A stretch of 50,943 nucleotides of DNA, from the NCBI RefSeq assembly GCF_016862375.1, contig NZ_BOMV01000096.1, forward strand, positions 1-50,943. Direction: 5' to 3'. This stretch comes from Paractinoplanes rishiriensis (GTDB taxonomy: Bacteria; Actinomycetota; Actinomycetes; Mycobacteriales; Micromonosporaceae). The translations under genes and the position numbers were made by a program. Below are positions 34,247 through 42,880 of the stretch, in pieces. The stretch's first letter is position 1. Each line of letters starts with the position of its first letter. The notes under the pieces were generated by a model. It did not search any database. It saw only the letters and a list, made by a program, of their open reading frames with translations, and was not told where the DNA came from.

Positions 34247-37200
34247 TCAGCTGGCTGGGCGCCGAACCAGCCAGACGCCGGCCACGATCAGGACGAAGCC
34301 GAGCACCGCGATCGGCGACGCCGGCCCGCCGGTTACCGGCAGGTCGGGCTCGGGCCGGCCGCCCGGCGCCGGGGCCGCGGCCCGCACGGTGAAGTTCATG
34401 CTGATCCGGTACGTCCGGCCGGCCGGGTCGACGCCCGCGGCGATCAGGGTGTGCGGGCCGGGCTCCAGGCCGGGCGGCAGGGTGATGCCGCGGACGGCGA
34501 ACCGGCCGTACCCGTCGGTGACCACGGTGCCGAGCACGACGGGCTCGCTGTAGAGGGTGAACTTCGCCGTCGAGTGGGCCGCGAACCCGGTGCCGATCAG
34601 GTCCAGCGCCTGGCCCGGCGTGACCCGCGCGGGCTGCCCGTCCGGGGTGCGCAGCGTCGGCGAAGCCGGCGGCGCGGCGGGCGGCACCGGCGGGGAGAGC
34701 GGCGTGGCGACGTTGGACGCGTCCGACGTGGCCGAGTCGCCGGACGGCGTGTGCGCGACGACCGTGAACGTGTAGGCCGTCCCGGCGGCCCCGCCTATCA
34801 CGCAGCTGGTCTCGTCCCGCGAGGCGGTCGTGCAGGTCGCCGGGCCGGGCCACGCGTAAACGGCGTAGCCGGTGACCGTGCCGGTCGTCGCCTTCGCCCA
34901 GCTCACCGTCACCGACGACACCCCGGCCGTGGCCACCGGCGCGGGCATCGGCGGCGGGAGGGTGGTGACGACGATGCTCCCGGAGGCCGGGCCGGTCCCG
35001 ACCTCGTTCACGGCCCGGAGCGCGACGGTGTACGCCGTACCGGGCGTCAGCCGGTCGACGGTCTGGCCGCCGAGCGTCGACCAGGTCGTGCCGCCGTCCA
35101 CGCTCACCTCGTACCGGATAATGGGTGACCCACCGTCGTCGCCGGCGCTGTACAGCAGCTCGATGCTCGTGGCCGTGGGTGTTCCGGTCAGGTTGCCGGG
35201 GGCTCCGGGTGGTCCGGCGGGGGTCACCGCGCCGCTCGGCGCCGAGTCGGCGGAAAGTCCGACCGCGTTGAGCGCGCGAACCGTGAACGTGTAGCGCCTG
35301 CCGTTGTGCAGCCCGGTGACCGTGCAGGGGCTGTCGTCGCAGGTCGCGCTGGCCCCGCCGGGTGCCGCGACGGCGAGGTAGCCGGTGATCCCGGCGCCGC
35401 CGTCGTTGCCGGGTGCGGCGAACGAGACCGTCGCCCGCGCGTTGCCGGCCACCGCCGTGACCGCGATCGGCGGGGAGGGCACGTCCGGAATCAGCAGGAC
35501 CGAGTCCGGCGACGCGGCGCCGGCGCCGGTGGCGTTCACCGCCCGCACCGCGATCCGGTGCGCGGCGCCCCTGGGCAGCCCGTTGACCCTGGCCGTGTAC
35601 GGGCCGGTCCCGGCCGTCGTCAGCGCGATCCAGGCACCGCCGTCGACACGCACCTGATAGCCGGTGATCGCCGAGCCGCCGTTGTCCGACGGCGCCGTCA
35701 CCGTGATGACCGCCCCGGCGCCGGCCGCCGCCAGGCTGGTGATGACCGGTGCGGTCGGCTGCGTCACCGGCGTCACCGGCCGGGTGGGCGCCGACCCGGC
35801 GGAGTCGCCGACGCCGTTGGTCGACTTCGCCGTGAAGGTGTACGCCGTTCCGTTGGTCAGCCCGGTGATCAGACACGGGTTGGTCGCGCACGAGGTCGAG
35901 CCGCTGCCGCCGGCCGTGGTCCAGGTGACGGCGTGGGACGTGATCGGGTCGCCGCCGGTGCTGCCGTCCACGAACGTCAGGGTCACCTGCGCGTTCCCGG
36001 CGACCGCCGCCGTGATGGCGGGTGCGCCCGGCACGGTGGCCGGGGTGATCGTGCTCGCGGCGTTCGACTCCGGCGAGCTGCCGGCCGAGTTCGTCGCGCG
36101 CAGGGTGAACGTGTACGCCGTACCGTTGGTCAGGTTCAGCACCTCGCAGTGCCCGCCGGTGCCGACGCACGGGAACGAGCCGTGGGTCGTGTCGGTGGCC
36201 GTGTGCCCGGTGATCGCGGACCCGCCGGTGAGCCCGTCGGTGTAGTCGATGGTGATCTTCGCGTTGCCCCGGTGCGCGCCGGTGATCGTCGGCCGCCCCG
36301 GCCCGGCCGCCGGAGTGGCGGGGTTGGCCGGCGCCGACTCGAGCGAGGTGCCCGCGCTGTTGGTGGCGTGGATCGTGAAGGTGTACGTGGTGCCGTTGGC
36401 CAGCCCGGTCACCACGCAGGGCGAGGTGAGCAGGGGACAGGCGAAGCTGACGCTGTTGCCGGCGTCCGTCGCGGTGTAGCCGGTGATCGGCGCGCCGTTG
36501 CTGGCGTTCGCCGTGAACGCGACGCTCACCTGGGAGCCGGCCGCCGTGGCGGGGCCGATCGTCGGAGCGTCCGGCGCCTTGGCCGGGGTCACCCCCACCG
36601 AACTCGACGGCAGCGAATCACCGATCGCGTTGTGCGCGACGATCGTGAGGTCGTAGGACGTGCCGTTACTCAGCCCGGTCACCACGCAGGGCGAGGTGAG
36701 CAGGGGACACGGGAAGTCGACGAGGTGGGCGGCGTCGACCGCCCGGTACTGGTCGATCGGCGAGCCGCCGTCGCTCCCCGGCGCGGCGAAGTGGACGCTC
36801 GCCTGGGTGTCGCCCGCGGTGGCCACCCCGATCGTCGGCGCGGACGGCGTCGTCCGCGGGGTCGCCGTGATGGGGGACGAGCCCGCCGAACGCCCGAAGC
36901 TGTTGACCGCCTGTACTTCAAGGTTGTAGGTCGTCCCGTTCGTCAGGCCGGTGACCGTGCACGGCGAGGTCGTGGCCGGGCAGGGGAAATCCACGCCGTT
37001 GACGGAGTCGACCACCCGGTATTGCAGAATCGGCAGATTGCCGGTGATGGCCGGGGCCGTGAACGAGACGGTGGCCTGCCCGGACGCCACGGTGGCCGGT
37101 CCGCCGGCGGCCGGCGCGGCCGGCACGCCCACGATCGAGATCCGCCAGGGGGTACCGCCGCCGTTGATCGTCGAATTACCGGGCGTGCCGACGGAGTTCG

Positions 37201-38185
37201 CGGTTCTCGTGGTCAGGTCGAGGGAGAAGCCCGCGTTGTCCCCGTGGGACGACACATAGAGCCGGCTCCCGTCGGGGGTGATCGCTCCGAACGCGATCGG
37301 GCCGTTCCAGCCGACCGGCACGCTGGCTTCGACAGTGCCGGTGGCGGCGTCGACCCGTTCGACGGTCCCGTCCAGGCACATCCCGTAGATGTCCGCTCCG
37401 TCCAACGACTGGACGGTCGAGTTGACGGCGCATCCGCCGTTGCCGATGGTCGTGGGGGCGCCGAGCGTGCCGTCCGCCGCGATGGGGACAGCGGTGATGT
37501 GGGACGCCTTGGTCGAGACCAGAAGCCGGCTGCCGTCCCGGCTACGGGCGACGTCCCAGGCCTGCCCGGTGACCGTGATCGGCGACCCGACCACCTGGTT
37601 GTTCGACGTGTCGATGGTGACGATCTGGTTGCCGGTGGTGTGGCCGGCGTAGAGACGGGTGCCGGTCTCGTTGAGCGCCACCGACAGCGCAGCCGTCCCA
37701 CCCGTCATGACCTGGGTGACCGGGTACGGTGCCGTCGTGCTCATCACGTGAACCCGGCCGGCGTTCGCCCCGCCCTGACTGTCCGCGACGTACAACCATT
37801 GGCCGTCCGGGCTGACGACACCGTTCCACAGGAGGCTGCCGGCGATCGGGACGGTGGCCACGATACTTTCGCTGGACATGTCGAGGATGTCGATCGCGCC
37901 CTGGGTCAGCACGTAGGCGACGTTTTCCGTCGGTGAGACGACGGTGTCGGTCGGGCCGAGGTTGGTCGTCGGCACCAGCGCGCCGTAGACCTCGTCGTAC
38001 GCGCTCATCAGCGCGATTTCATCGTGGGTGTTGTCCGACATGTACACCGTCGCCGGCGGGACCGACGGCGGCAGGCTCACCAGCGGGCGAGCCGCCGCGG
38101 ACGCCGCGACACCGGGCAGCCCCGCCACCGCCGCCACGAAAAGTGCCACGACCGCGGCACCACGCCGCACAACACCGTTCCGCAC
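34247..38185 (-). CDS. Secreted cell-wall-anchored protein: beta-propeller, about nine FN3 repeats and LPVTG sortase signal
   Basis: The 1312-aa product has a Sec signal peptide (VRNGVVRRGAAVVALFVAAV...AAASA), a YVTN/NHL-like beta-propeller (about 35-345; VVSPDGQWLYVADS, AITPDGSRLYVSSH), about nine fibronectin type III repeats (about 350-1160; each ends in a TGLxNGTxYxFxxxAxN pattern), one Ig-like domain and a C-terminal LPVTG (about 1283), hydrophobic helix and RR tail. This layout is that of sortase-anchored surface proteins that bind sugars or hold cells to surfaces. The GTG at 38185 has GGGAG at good spacing; an ATG 99 bp further up would put 33 residues before the signal. It precedes the kinase/GGDEF gene and is divergent from the GH43 gene. 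No sortase is in the window. Confidence 0.9.
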   Translation of the reverse strand: MRNGVVRRGAAVVALFVAAVAGLPGVAASAAARPLVSLPPSVPPATVYMSDNTHDEIALMSAYDEVYGALVPTTNLGPTDTVVSPTENVAYVLTQGAIDILDMSSESIVATVPIAGSLLWNGVVSPDGQWLYVADSQGGANAGRVHVMSTTAPYPVTQVMTGGTAALSVALNETGTRLYAGHTTGNQIVTIDTSNNQVVGSPITVTGQAWDVARSRDGSRLLVSTKASHITAVPIAADGTLGAPTTIGNGGCAVNSTVQSLDGADIYGMCLDGTVERVDAATGTVEASVPVGWNGPIAFGAITPDGSRLYVSSHGDNAGFSLDLTTRTANSVGTPGNSTINGGGTPWRISIVGVPAAPAAGGPATVASGQATVSFTAPAITGNLPILQYRVVDSVNGVDFPCPATTSPCTVTGLTNGTTYNLEVQAVNSFGRSAGSSPITATPRTTPSAPTIGVATAGDTQASVHFAAPGSDGGSPIDQYRAVDAAHLVDFPCPLLTSPCVVTGLSNGTSYDLTIVAHNAIGDSLPSSSVGVTPAKAPDAPTIGPATAAGSQVSVAFTANASNGAPITGYTATDAGNSVSFACPLLTSPCVVTGLANGTTYTFTIHATNSAGTSLESAPANPATPAAGPGRPTITGAHRGNAKITIDYTDGLTGGSAITGHTATDTTHGSFPCVGTGGHCEVLNLTNGTAYTFTLRATNSAGSSPESNAASTITPATVPGAPAITAAVAGNAQVTLTFVDGSTGGDPITSHAVTWTTAGGSGSTSCATNPCLITGLTNGTAYTFTAKSTNGVGDSAGSAPTRPVTPVTQPTAPVITSLAAAGAGAVITVTAPSDNGGSAITGYQVRVDGGAWIALTTAGTGPYTARVNGLPRGAAHRIAVRAVNATGAGAASPDSVLLIPDVPSPPIAVTAVAGNARATVSFAAPGNDGGAGITGYLAVAAPGGASATCDDSPCTVTGLHNGRRYTFTVRALNAVGLSADSAPSGAVTPAGPPGAPGNLTGTPTATSIELLYSAGDDGGSPIIRYEVSVDGGTTWSTLGGQTVDRLTPGTAYTVALRAVNEVGTGPASGSIVVTTLPPPMPAPVATAGVSSVTVSWAKATTGTVTGYAVYAWPGPATCTTASRDETSCVIGGAAGTAYTFTVVAHTPSGDSATSDASNVATPLSPPVPPAAPPASPTLRTPDGQPARVTPGQALDLIGTGFAAHSTAKFTLYSEPVVLGTVVTDGYGRFAVRGITLPPGLEPGPHTLIAAGVDPAGRTYRISMNFTVRAAAPAPGGRPEPDLPVTGGPASPIAVLGFVLIVAGVWLVRRPAS
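36401..36439 (-). repeat. 39-bp exact repeat, copy A, inside the FN3 region
   Basis: Identical over 39 bp to 36671-36709, exactly 270 bp (90 codons, one FN3 unit) away. It encodes the end of the FN3 fold (SPCVVTGL). Confidence 0.9.
36671..36709 (-). repeat. 39-bp exact repeat, copy B, inside the FN3 region
   Basis: Second copy of the 39-bp run at 36401-36439. Flanking codons differ, so only this part has been homogenised. Confidence 0.9.
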
Positions 38186-38221
38186 CGACGCTCCCGCAGT
38201 CTCGACAAATACCTGTAAGTA

Positions 38222-38239
38222 ACAATAGTGAGTAATTGT
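38222..38239. promoter_or_regulatory. Inverted repeat upstream of the FN3 gene
   Basis: ACAAT-N8-ATTGT in a locally AT-rich stretch about 40-55 bp upstream of the GTG start. It could be an operator or part of the promoter of the FN3-kinase operon. Confidence 0.3.
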
Positions 38240-38292
38240 CTTAATTATGCGAGGATCGGCGGCTTCGCGCCGCTGGGCATTCATCGAAGTTC

Positions 38293-38338
38293 TTGACTAT
38301 GTGGGCGGGTGCGTACTAGGTTCTCGAAAACGTTTTCG
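38293..38338 (+). promoter_or_regulatory. Promoter and LacI-family operator of the GH43-like gene
   Basis: TTGACT at 38293-38298 (the -35) and TAGGTT at 38317-38322 (the -10) are 18 bp apart. Directly downstream is a perfect 14-bp palindrome, CGAAAACGTTTTCG (38325-38338), with a central CG as in LacI/CcpA-type sites. A LacI-family repressor bound here would block the transcription start, consistent with sugar-induced expression of the secreted enzyme. Confidence 0.6.
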
Positions 38339-38357
38339 GTGCTGGAGAGCGGACGCT

Positions 38358-40130
38358 GTGAGAACACTTATCCGAACGGCTGCCGGGGTGCTCGCGGCCG
38401 GCCTCCTGCTGGTCCCGGCGGCATCGGCCGGCGCGGCTGACTCCTACACGTTCACCAGCGCCGGCAACCCGATCCTGGCCGACGGCAGCTACTACTCCGC
38501 CGACCCGGCACCGCTCGTGGTCCCGGCGGGCGCCCCCGGCAACGACACCGGCAGCGACCAGCTCTACGTCTACACCGGGCATGACGAAGCCGGTCCGGCC
38601 GTCAACGACTTCATCATGAACGAGTGGGGTGCCTTCCGGACCGGCGCCGTGGCGTCCGGCGAATGGACGCACTACCCGTCGCTGATGCGGCCCGAAGGGG
38701 TGTTCGCCTGGGCCACGCGCGGTCGTGCGTACGCCGGACAGGTTGTTCGTGGTCCGGACGGTCGCTACTACTGGTATGTGCCGATCCATGAGGCGGCCAG
38801 CACCGCCGCCAACAAGTTCGCGATCGGCGTCGCGGTCTCCGCCAGCCCGACCGGGCCGTGGACCGATCACCTCGGCGGGCCGCTGATCTCGCAGCGGGTG
38901 CCTACCGCGAACACGATCGAGAACATCGACCCGACCATCCTCGTCGAGGGCAACCGCGTCGTCGTCTACTGGGGCACCTTCGGCCAGCTCCGGATGCTGG
39001 AGTTCGCCGCGGACATGAAGACCCCGGTCGGCACCCAGCAGACGGTCACCGGCCTCACCGGCTTCTTCGAAGCACCGTGGATCTTCAAGCGCGGCACGAC
39101 CTACTACCTCGCCTACGCCGGCAACAACGCCGGCCCCACGTCGCCGTGCACCCCGGCCCACTATCACGCGTGCATCGCGTACGCCACCGCGTCCGCACCG
39201 ACCGGGCCCTGGACGTACCGCGGCACCGTCCTCACGCCGGTGTCGTCCACCACCAGTCATCCCGGCATCGTGGAGTTCGCCGGTCAGTGGTACATCGCCT
39301 ACCACACCGCGGACGCCGCCGGTGGCGGGCACTTCCGGCGCTCGGTGGCGATCGACCGGGTCGAGTGGGACGAGACCCTGACGCCGCCCCGGATGAAACA
39401 GGTCGCACAGACCCCGGTCCGGCAACTCGACCGCACGCCGCGCGCGAACATCGCCCAGGCGGCACGGATCACCGTCTCCAACAACCCGGTGCCCACCCAG
39501 TACTGGACCAGGGCGCTCAACGACGAAATCGTCCGGGCCAACCCGCTGCCGCCCGACATGTGGGGCACCTGGACCGGCAACAACCCGGCGCAGCAGTGGG
39601 TGCAGTACACCTGGGATCAGCCGGTGCGCGTCACCGGGTCGCAGATCGACTTCTGGAACGACCAGCCGCAGGGCAGCGGAATCGGCGTGGCCGCACCGGC
39701 CTCCTGGCGCATCCAGTACTGGAACCAGGCCACCGCACAGTGGACCGACGTGTCCCGGCCCAGCGGCTACCCGACCGGGACCGCCGGACCGCAGGCGACG
39801 ACGTTCGACCCGGTCACCACCACGCAGCTTCGCGCCGTCTTCAACGCCTCCACCAACGGCAGCACCTACTCGGCCGTCGCGGTGGAGGAATGGAAGGTGC
39901 TCGCCGCGCAACCGTCGGCAGTCGCCACCCCGGAGCTGACGCTTCCGGTCGGTTCGACCCAGCTGCCGGGCACGCTGCCGGTGCAGTACGGCGCCGAGAC
40001 GCTGCGACTCCCGGTCTACTGGGACGCGGTCGACCCGGCCGATGTCGCCCAGCCCGGCACGTTCACCGTACGAGGGAGCATCCTGGGCTACGCGGCAGGC
40101 TGGGTGACCGCCACCGTCACGGTCACCTAG
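38358..40130 (+). CDS. Secreted GH43-like glycosidase with C-terminal F5/8-like and Ig-like domains
   Basis: The 590-aa product has a Sec signal peptide (VRTLIRTAAGVLAAGLLLVPAASAGAA) and a five-bladed propeller with GH43 signatures: SYYSADPAPLVV (probable catalytic base Asp), VYTGHDEA and FFEAPWIFKRGTTYYLAYAG (probable Glu acid). GH43 enzymes release arabinose or xylose from arabinoxylan or arabinan. Residues about 390-540 resemble a discoidin/F5-8 beta-sandwich (WVQYTWDQPVRVTGSQIDF) and the last 60 are a bacterial Ig-like (group 4) domain, WDAVDPADVAQPGTFTVRG. A LacI-type operator lies in its promoter. The GTG at 38358 starts the signal peptide cleanly. Its stop overlaps the ABC permease stop by 3 bp, tail to tail. 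Confidence 0.85.
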   Translation: MRTLIRTAAGVLAAGLLLVPAASAGAADSYTFTSAGNPILADGSYYSADPAPLVVPAGAPGNDTGSDQLYVYTGHDEAGPAVNDFIMNEWGAFRTGAVASGEWTHYPSLMRPEGVFAWATRGRAYAGQVVRGPDGRYYWYVPIHEAASTAANKFAIGVAVSASPTGPWTDHLGGPLISQRVPTANTIENIDPTILVEGNRVVVYWGTFGQLRMLEFAADMKTPVGTQQTVTGLTGFFEAPWIFKRGTTYYLAYAGNNAGPTSPCTPAHYHACIAYATASAPTGPWTYRGTVLTPVSSTTSHPGIVEFAGQWYIAYHTADAAGGGHFRRSVAIDRVEWDETLTPPRMKQVAQTPVRQLDRTPRANIAQAARITVSNNPVPTQYWTRALNDEIVRANPLPPDMWGTWTGNNPAQQWVQYTWDQPVRVTGSQIDFWNDQPQGSGIGVAAPASWRIQYWNQATAQWTDVSRPSGYPTGTAGPQATTFDPVTTTQLRAVFNASTNGSTYSAVAVEEWKVLAAQPSAVATPELTLPVGSTQLPGTLPVQYGAETLRLPVYWDAVDPADVAQPGTFTVRGSILGYAAGWVTATVTVT

Positions 40131-40897
40131 TCCCGGAACGGCAGCCCGCCGCGGGCTATGCACCGTAGAAACCCCGCGATGCCGGCGGCAACCCAGATGC
40201 CCGCGACAGCGACCGATTCGACCCACGACACGGACAGCGTGAATCGGCCGGTGACCTCGGGTGGCAACAGCCCCCACAGCGGAGCGGCGGGGAGCACCCT
40301 GGCGGTTTGCGCCACCGGGTTGTCCACGCCGAACGCGAGGAGCCCGACGAACAGGGCAAGAGATCCATAGTTGGCCACCAGGCCTCGCAGCTTGCCGTGC
40401 GCGTTCACCGATACACCGCTCGCGATGATCGTGGTATAGGCCGACACGAGGATCAGGACGGCGATCGCCAGACACATTCCTCGGAAGGAACCCAGCGGGT
40501 GCCCGGCCCGGAGCCCGTCACCGAGGCCGGTCACCGCTCCAGCCACCGCGGCACTCGCAGCGAAGAGGACCCACTGCGCGAGGGCGGCGCCGCATGACCC
40601 GCCGCGATACCAGGAAGGTTTCACCGCACTGAGGAAATAGCCGACGGAGATGCCCTCGTCGTCCTCCCGCCCGACCGTGTTCGGGACCAGGAAATACATC
40701 ACCGGGAGCGCGAGTGCCGCACAGCCGATGCACGCCGCGGCAACGCCGCCGAACGCGCCGGCACCCCCGGGGTAGACGGCGAAGCCCGACGGAACGAGCG
40801 CGGAACAGAAACCGGTGAGCGCGCCGAGCAGGAACGTGCTCCGGCTGCTCCGCACGGCGATCGCCAATCGGCGCGTCAACCAGGAATTACCATTCAT
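40127..40897 (-). CDS. ABC transporter permease-like membrane protein
   Basis: The 256-aa product has six hydrophobic segments (FLLGALTGFCSALVPSGFAV, VAAACIGCAALALPVMYFLV, LAQWVLFAASAAVAGAVTGL, CLAIAVLILVSAYTTIIAS, LALFVGLLAFGV and VAVAGIWVAAGIAGFL), matching the ABC-2 type of permease. Between helices two and three it carries an acidic loop VPNTVGREDDEGISVGYFL. No enzyme motif. Its ATG lies 11 bp inside the end of the preceding permease gene, so it is the last gene of the five-gene operon. It is probably paired with that permease as the second transmembrane half. The substrate is not known; the secreted small protein is a candidate. Confidence 0.7.
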   Translation of the reverse strand: MNGNSWLTRRLAIAVRSSRSTFLLGALTGFCSALVPSGFAVYPGGAGAFGGVAAACIGCAALALPVMYFLVPNTVGREDDEGISVGYFLSAVKPSWYRGGSCGAALAQWVLFAASAAVAGAVTGLGDGLRAGHPLGSFRGMCLAIAVLILVSAYTTIIASGVSVNAHGKLRGLVANYGSLALFVGLLAFGVDNPVAQTARVLPAAPLWGLLPPEVTGRFTLSVSWVESVAVAGIWVAAGIAGFLRCIARGGLPFRD

Positions 40898-42158
40898 CGA
40901 GAAAGTCCTCGCACGGCAGGTTGTCCCGCATGCCGACGATCCGCCACATGCCGCGGAAGTTCTGGAGGCATGCCATCAGTTCGTCGCCGCCACCCCGGCT
41001 CACCATGATCGCCACCTCCCCGGGGCGGTCGGCGCCGGTGACGTTGAAGACCTCCCCGCCCGTGACCGCGGCCTTGAGTTGCGCGACGTATGGTCTGGCG
41101 TGGGTGTAGCCGTCGCCGGCGAAGTATCTTTCCGGCAGCCTGCCGGTCGTCCCCAGCTCGTTGAGCATCTCCCTGGTCACGTCGTCCGGCGCCACCCGCA
41201 TCGCCTCGTCGCGGCGCCAGTCGTACGTGTATGGCCATGGCACTCCCCGCGCGATCACCGGCGGCAGCAGCCAGCCGCCGGTGACCAGCAGAACCGCCAG
41301 GCCCGCTGCCCCTGCGGCCGGCGCGACCCGCCGCCGCAGGCGCGCCCCGCGAACCGGTTCCGGGCGAGGCCGGCCCCTGCCGAGCTCCCGGGAGCGCCGG
41401 TAGGCAACCCCCCACAACACCGCGACCCACAGCCCGATGCCGGCGACGCCCAAGGCCGGATCCGTGGCACTTTGCGGCATGCCCGGGATACTCCGACCGG
41501 TCAGGAGCACGTTGACCGCGCCGCCGGGGGTGAACGGCCACAGCCCACGGACAGCGGGATAAGTGACGGCGGTCCGCTCCACGATCGCGCCGGCCGCGAA
41601 CAGCAGCAGCGCCGCGCCGGTGCCGGCCGACCGGCCGCCGGCGGCCGCTCCCAGCGCGCCGCCGAGCAGCGTCCACGCCGCAGTGCCGACCAGAAGGGTC
41701 ATGACCAACCCGGCGAGCGCCGTCCCCAGGTCGGCGGGTCCTTCCGCGATCGTCGCAGTGGGCGTGGCGAGCGCCCCGAACAGCGGCGTAGCGATCAGAG
41801 CCAGCGCCGCGGTGGCACCCAGCACGGTCGCCGACAGCAGGAAACACGCGGCCGAGGCGTGCACGGCGGTCATGCCGCGCCGGTTGCCGGCCAGATGCAG
41901 TGCCTGGCCGGCTCGCGGATGCGAATGCGCGCCCAGGAGATAGGCGGCGGAGATCGTCCCGGTGACGGCCATGGCGACCTGAACGCCGTCCGTCAGGTCG
42001 GCCGCGACAGCACTCGCGGTGACCGGTGCTGAGGCGTCCCGGGCGCGGACGGCGACCTGCCCGAGAACCCAGAGGACCGCGCCGGCGTTGACCGACAACA
42101 GCAGCCGGCTGCGCGCCAGCAACGTCAGATGGGCGCGGATCCCCAAGCCCGCGGTCAT
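40887..42158 (-). CDS. ABC permease-like protein with an extracytoplasmic C-terminal domain
   Basis: The 423-aa product has about seven hydrophobic helices in residues 10-310 (ALLWVLGQVAV, CFLLSATVLGATAALALIA, LAGLVMTLLVGTAAWTLL and others), then a soluble C-terminal part of about 125 aa (PWPYTYDWRRDEAMRVAPDD...ACLQNFRGMWRIVGMRDNLPCEDFLDEW). That part has two Cys residues and lies after the last helix, so it probably faces outside. Such an extra domain is unusual for a simple ABC-2 permease. The ATG at 42158 overlaps the ATPase stop (ATGA). Confidence 0.7.
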   Translation of the reverse strand: MTAGLGIRAHLTLLARSRLLLSVNAGAVLWVLGQVAVRARDASAPVTASAVAADLTDGVQVAMAVTGTISAAYLLGAHSHPRAGQALHLAGNRRGMTAVHASAACFLLSATVLGATAALALIATPLFGALATPTATIAEGPADLGTALAGLVMTLLVGTAAWTLLGGALGAAAGGRSAGTGAALLLFAAGAIVERTAVTYPAVRGLWPFTPGGAVNVLLTGRSIPGMPQSATDPALGVAGIGLWVAVLWGVAYRRSRELGRGRPRPEPVRGARLRRRVAPAAGAAGLAVLLVTGGWLLPPVIARGVPWPYTYDWRRDEAMRVAPDDVTREMLNELGTTGRLPERYFAGDGYTHARPYVAQLKAAVTGGEVFNVTGADRPGEVAIMVSRGGGDELMACLQNFRGMWRIVGMRDNLPCEDFLDEW

Positions 42159-42880
42159 CGCGGGCCCGTGTCGACGAGGCTCAGGTAGAGACTCTCCAGG
42201 TTTTCGTGCCCGGAGCACACCGACGCCGCATCGCCGGAAAGGAGCACCCGTCCCGCGGCGACGACGACGAGCGTGTCGGCGATCTGTTCGAGTTCATGGA
42301 GCAGGTGGCTCGAGACGACGATGGTCACCCCCTGGCCGGCCATGGATCGCAGCAGCCCCCGGAGCCATCGGATGCCGCGCGGGTCCAGCCCGTTGGTGGG
42401 CTCGTCCAGGAGGATCAGCCGAGCGTCGCTCAGCAGCACCCGGGCGAGGCCGAGGCGCTGGCGCATGCCCTGGGAGTATCTTCTGACCAGCTTGTCGGCG
42501 GCGTCGGAGAGGCCGACTTCGCTCAGCACCTCGTCGATGCGGCCGACCCGGTCACGATGGCCGCCCGCCGCAAGACGCAGGTTGTCCCGGCCCGTCGCCC
42601 AGGTGTAGAAGCCGGGCTCCTCGATCATGGCGGTCGTGGCGGCGGGCAACTGTCCATAGCGGACGGGAATCCCGCCCACCTCCACCGTGCCGGCATCGAT
42701 CGACGCGAGGCCGGTCACCATGCGGATGGTCGTCGTCTTTCCGCTTCCGTTCGCGCCGACCAGACCCACGATCTCACCGGTCCGGGCGGTGAACGAGATC
42801 GGACCGATCCGGCGCCCGGCGCGGAAGTCATGGCAGGCGCCCGCCAGCGACAGGCGCACCTCCGGCTCAGGCGGACTCAT
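42155..42880 (-). CDS. ABC transporter ATP-binding protein
   Basis: The 241-aa product is a complete nucleotide-binding domain: Walker A GANGSGKTT (about 41-49), Q-loop region IEEPGFY, signature YSQGMRQRLGLARVL (about 134-148), Walker B LILLDEPTNGLD and the switch His in SSHLLHELE. The extra helix and lack of a partner lipoprotein-releasing motif suit the ABC-2/bacitracin-type (BcrA-like) exporters. The ATG at 42880 overlaps the stop of the gene before it (ATGA) and its own stop overlaps the permease start, so stoichiometric translation is likely. Confidence 0.95.
   Translation of the reverse strand: MSPPEPEVRLSLAGACHDFRAGRRIGPISFTARTGEIVGLVGANGSGKTTTIRMVTGLASIDAGTVEVGGIPVRYGQLPAATTAMIEEPGFYTWATGRDNLRLAAGGHRDRVGRIDEVLSEVGLSDAADKLVRRYSQGMRQRLGLARVLLSDARLILLDEPTNGLDPRGIRWLRGLLRSMAGQGVTIVVSSHLLHELEQIADTLVVVAAGRVLLSGDAASVCSGHENLESLYLSLVDTGPR

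Noticed and set aside
34200..36170. Apparent N-terminal extension of the kinase/GGDEF frame through the FN3 gene
   Set aside because: The extension is Arg-rich and antisense in character to nothing known; the kinase fold starts right after the ATG at 34199 and the FN3 frame is clearly coding.
35306..37936. 876-codon plus-strand frame opposite the FN3 protein
   Set aside because: Shadow of repeated FN3 coding sequence.
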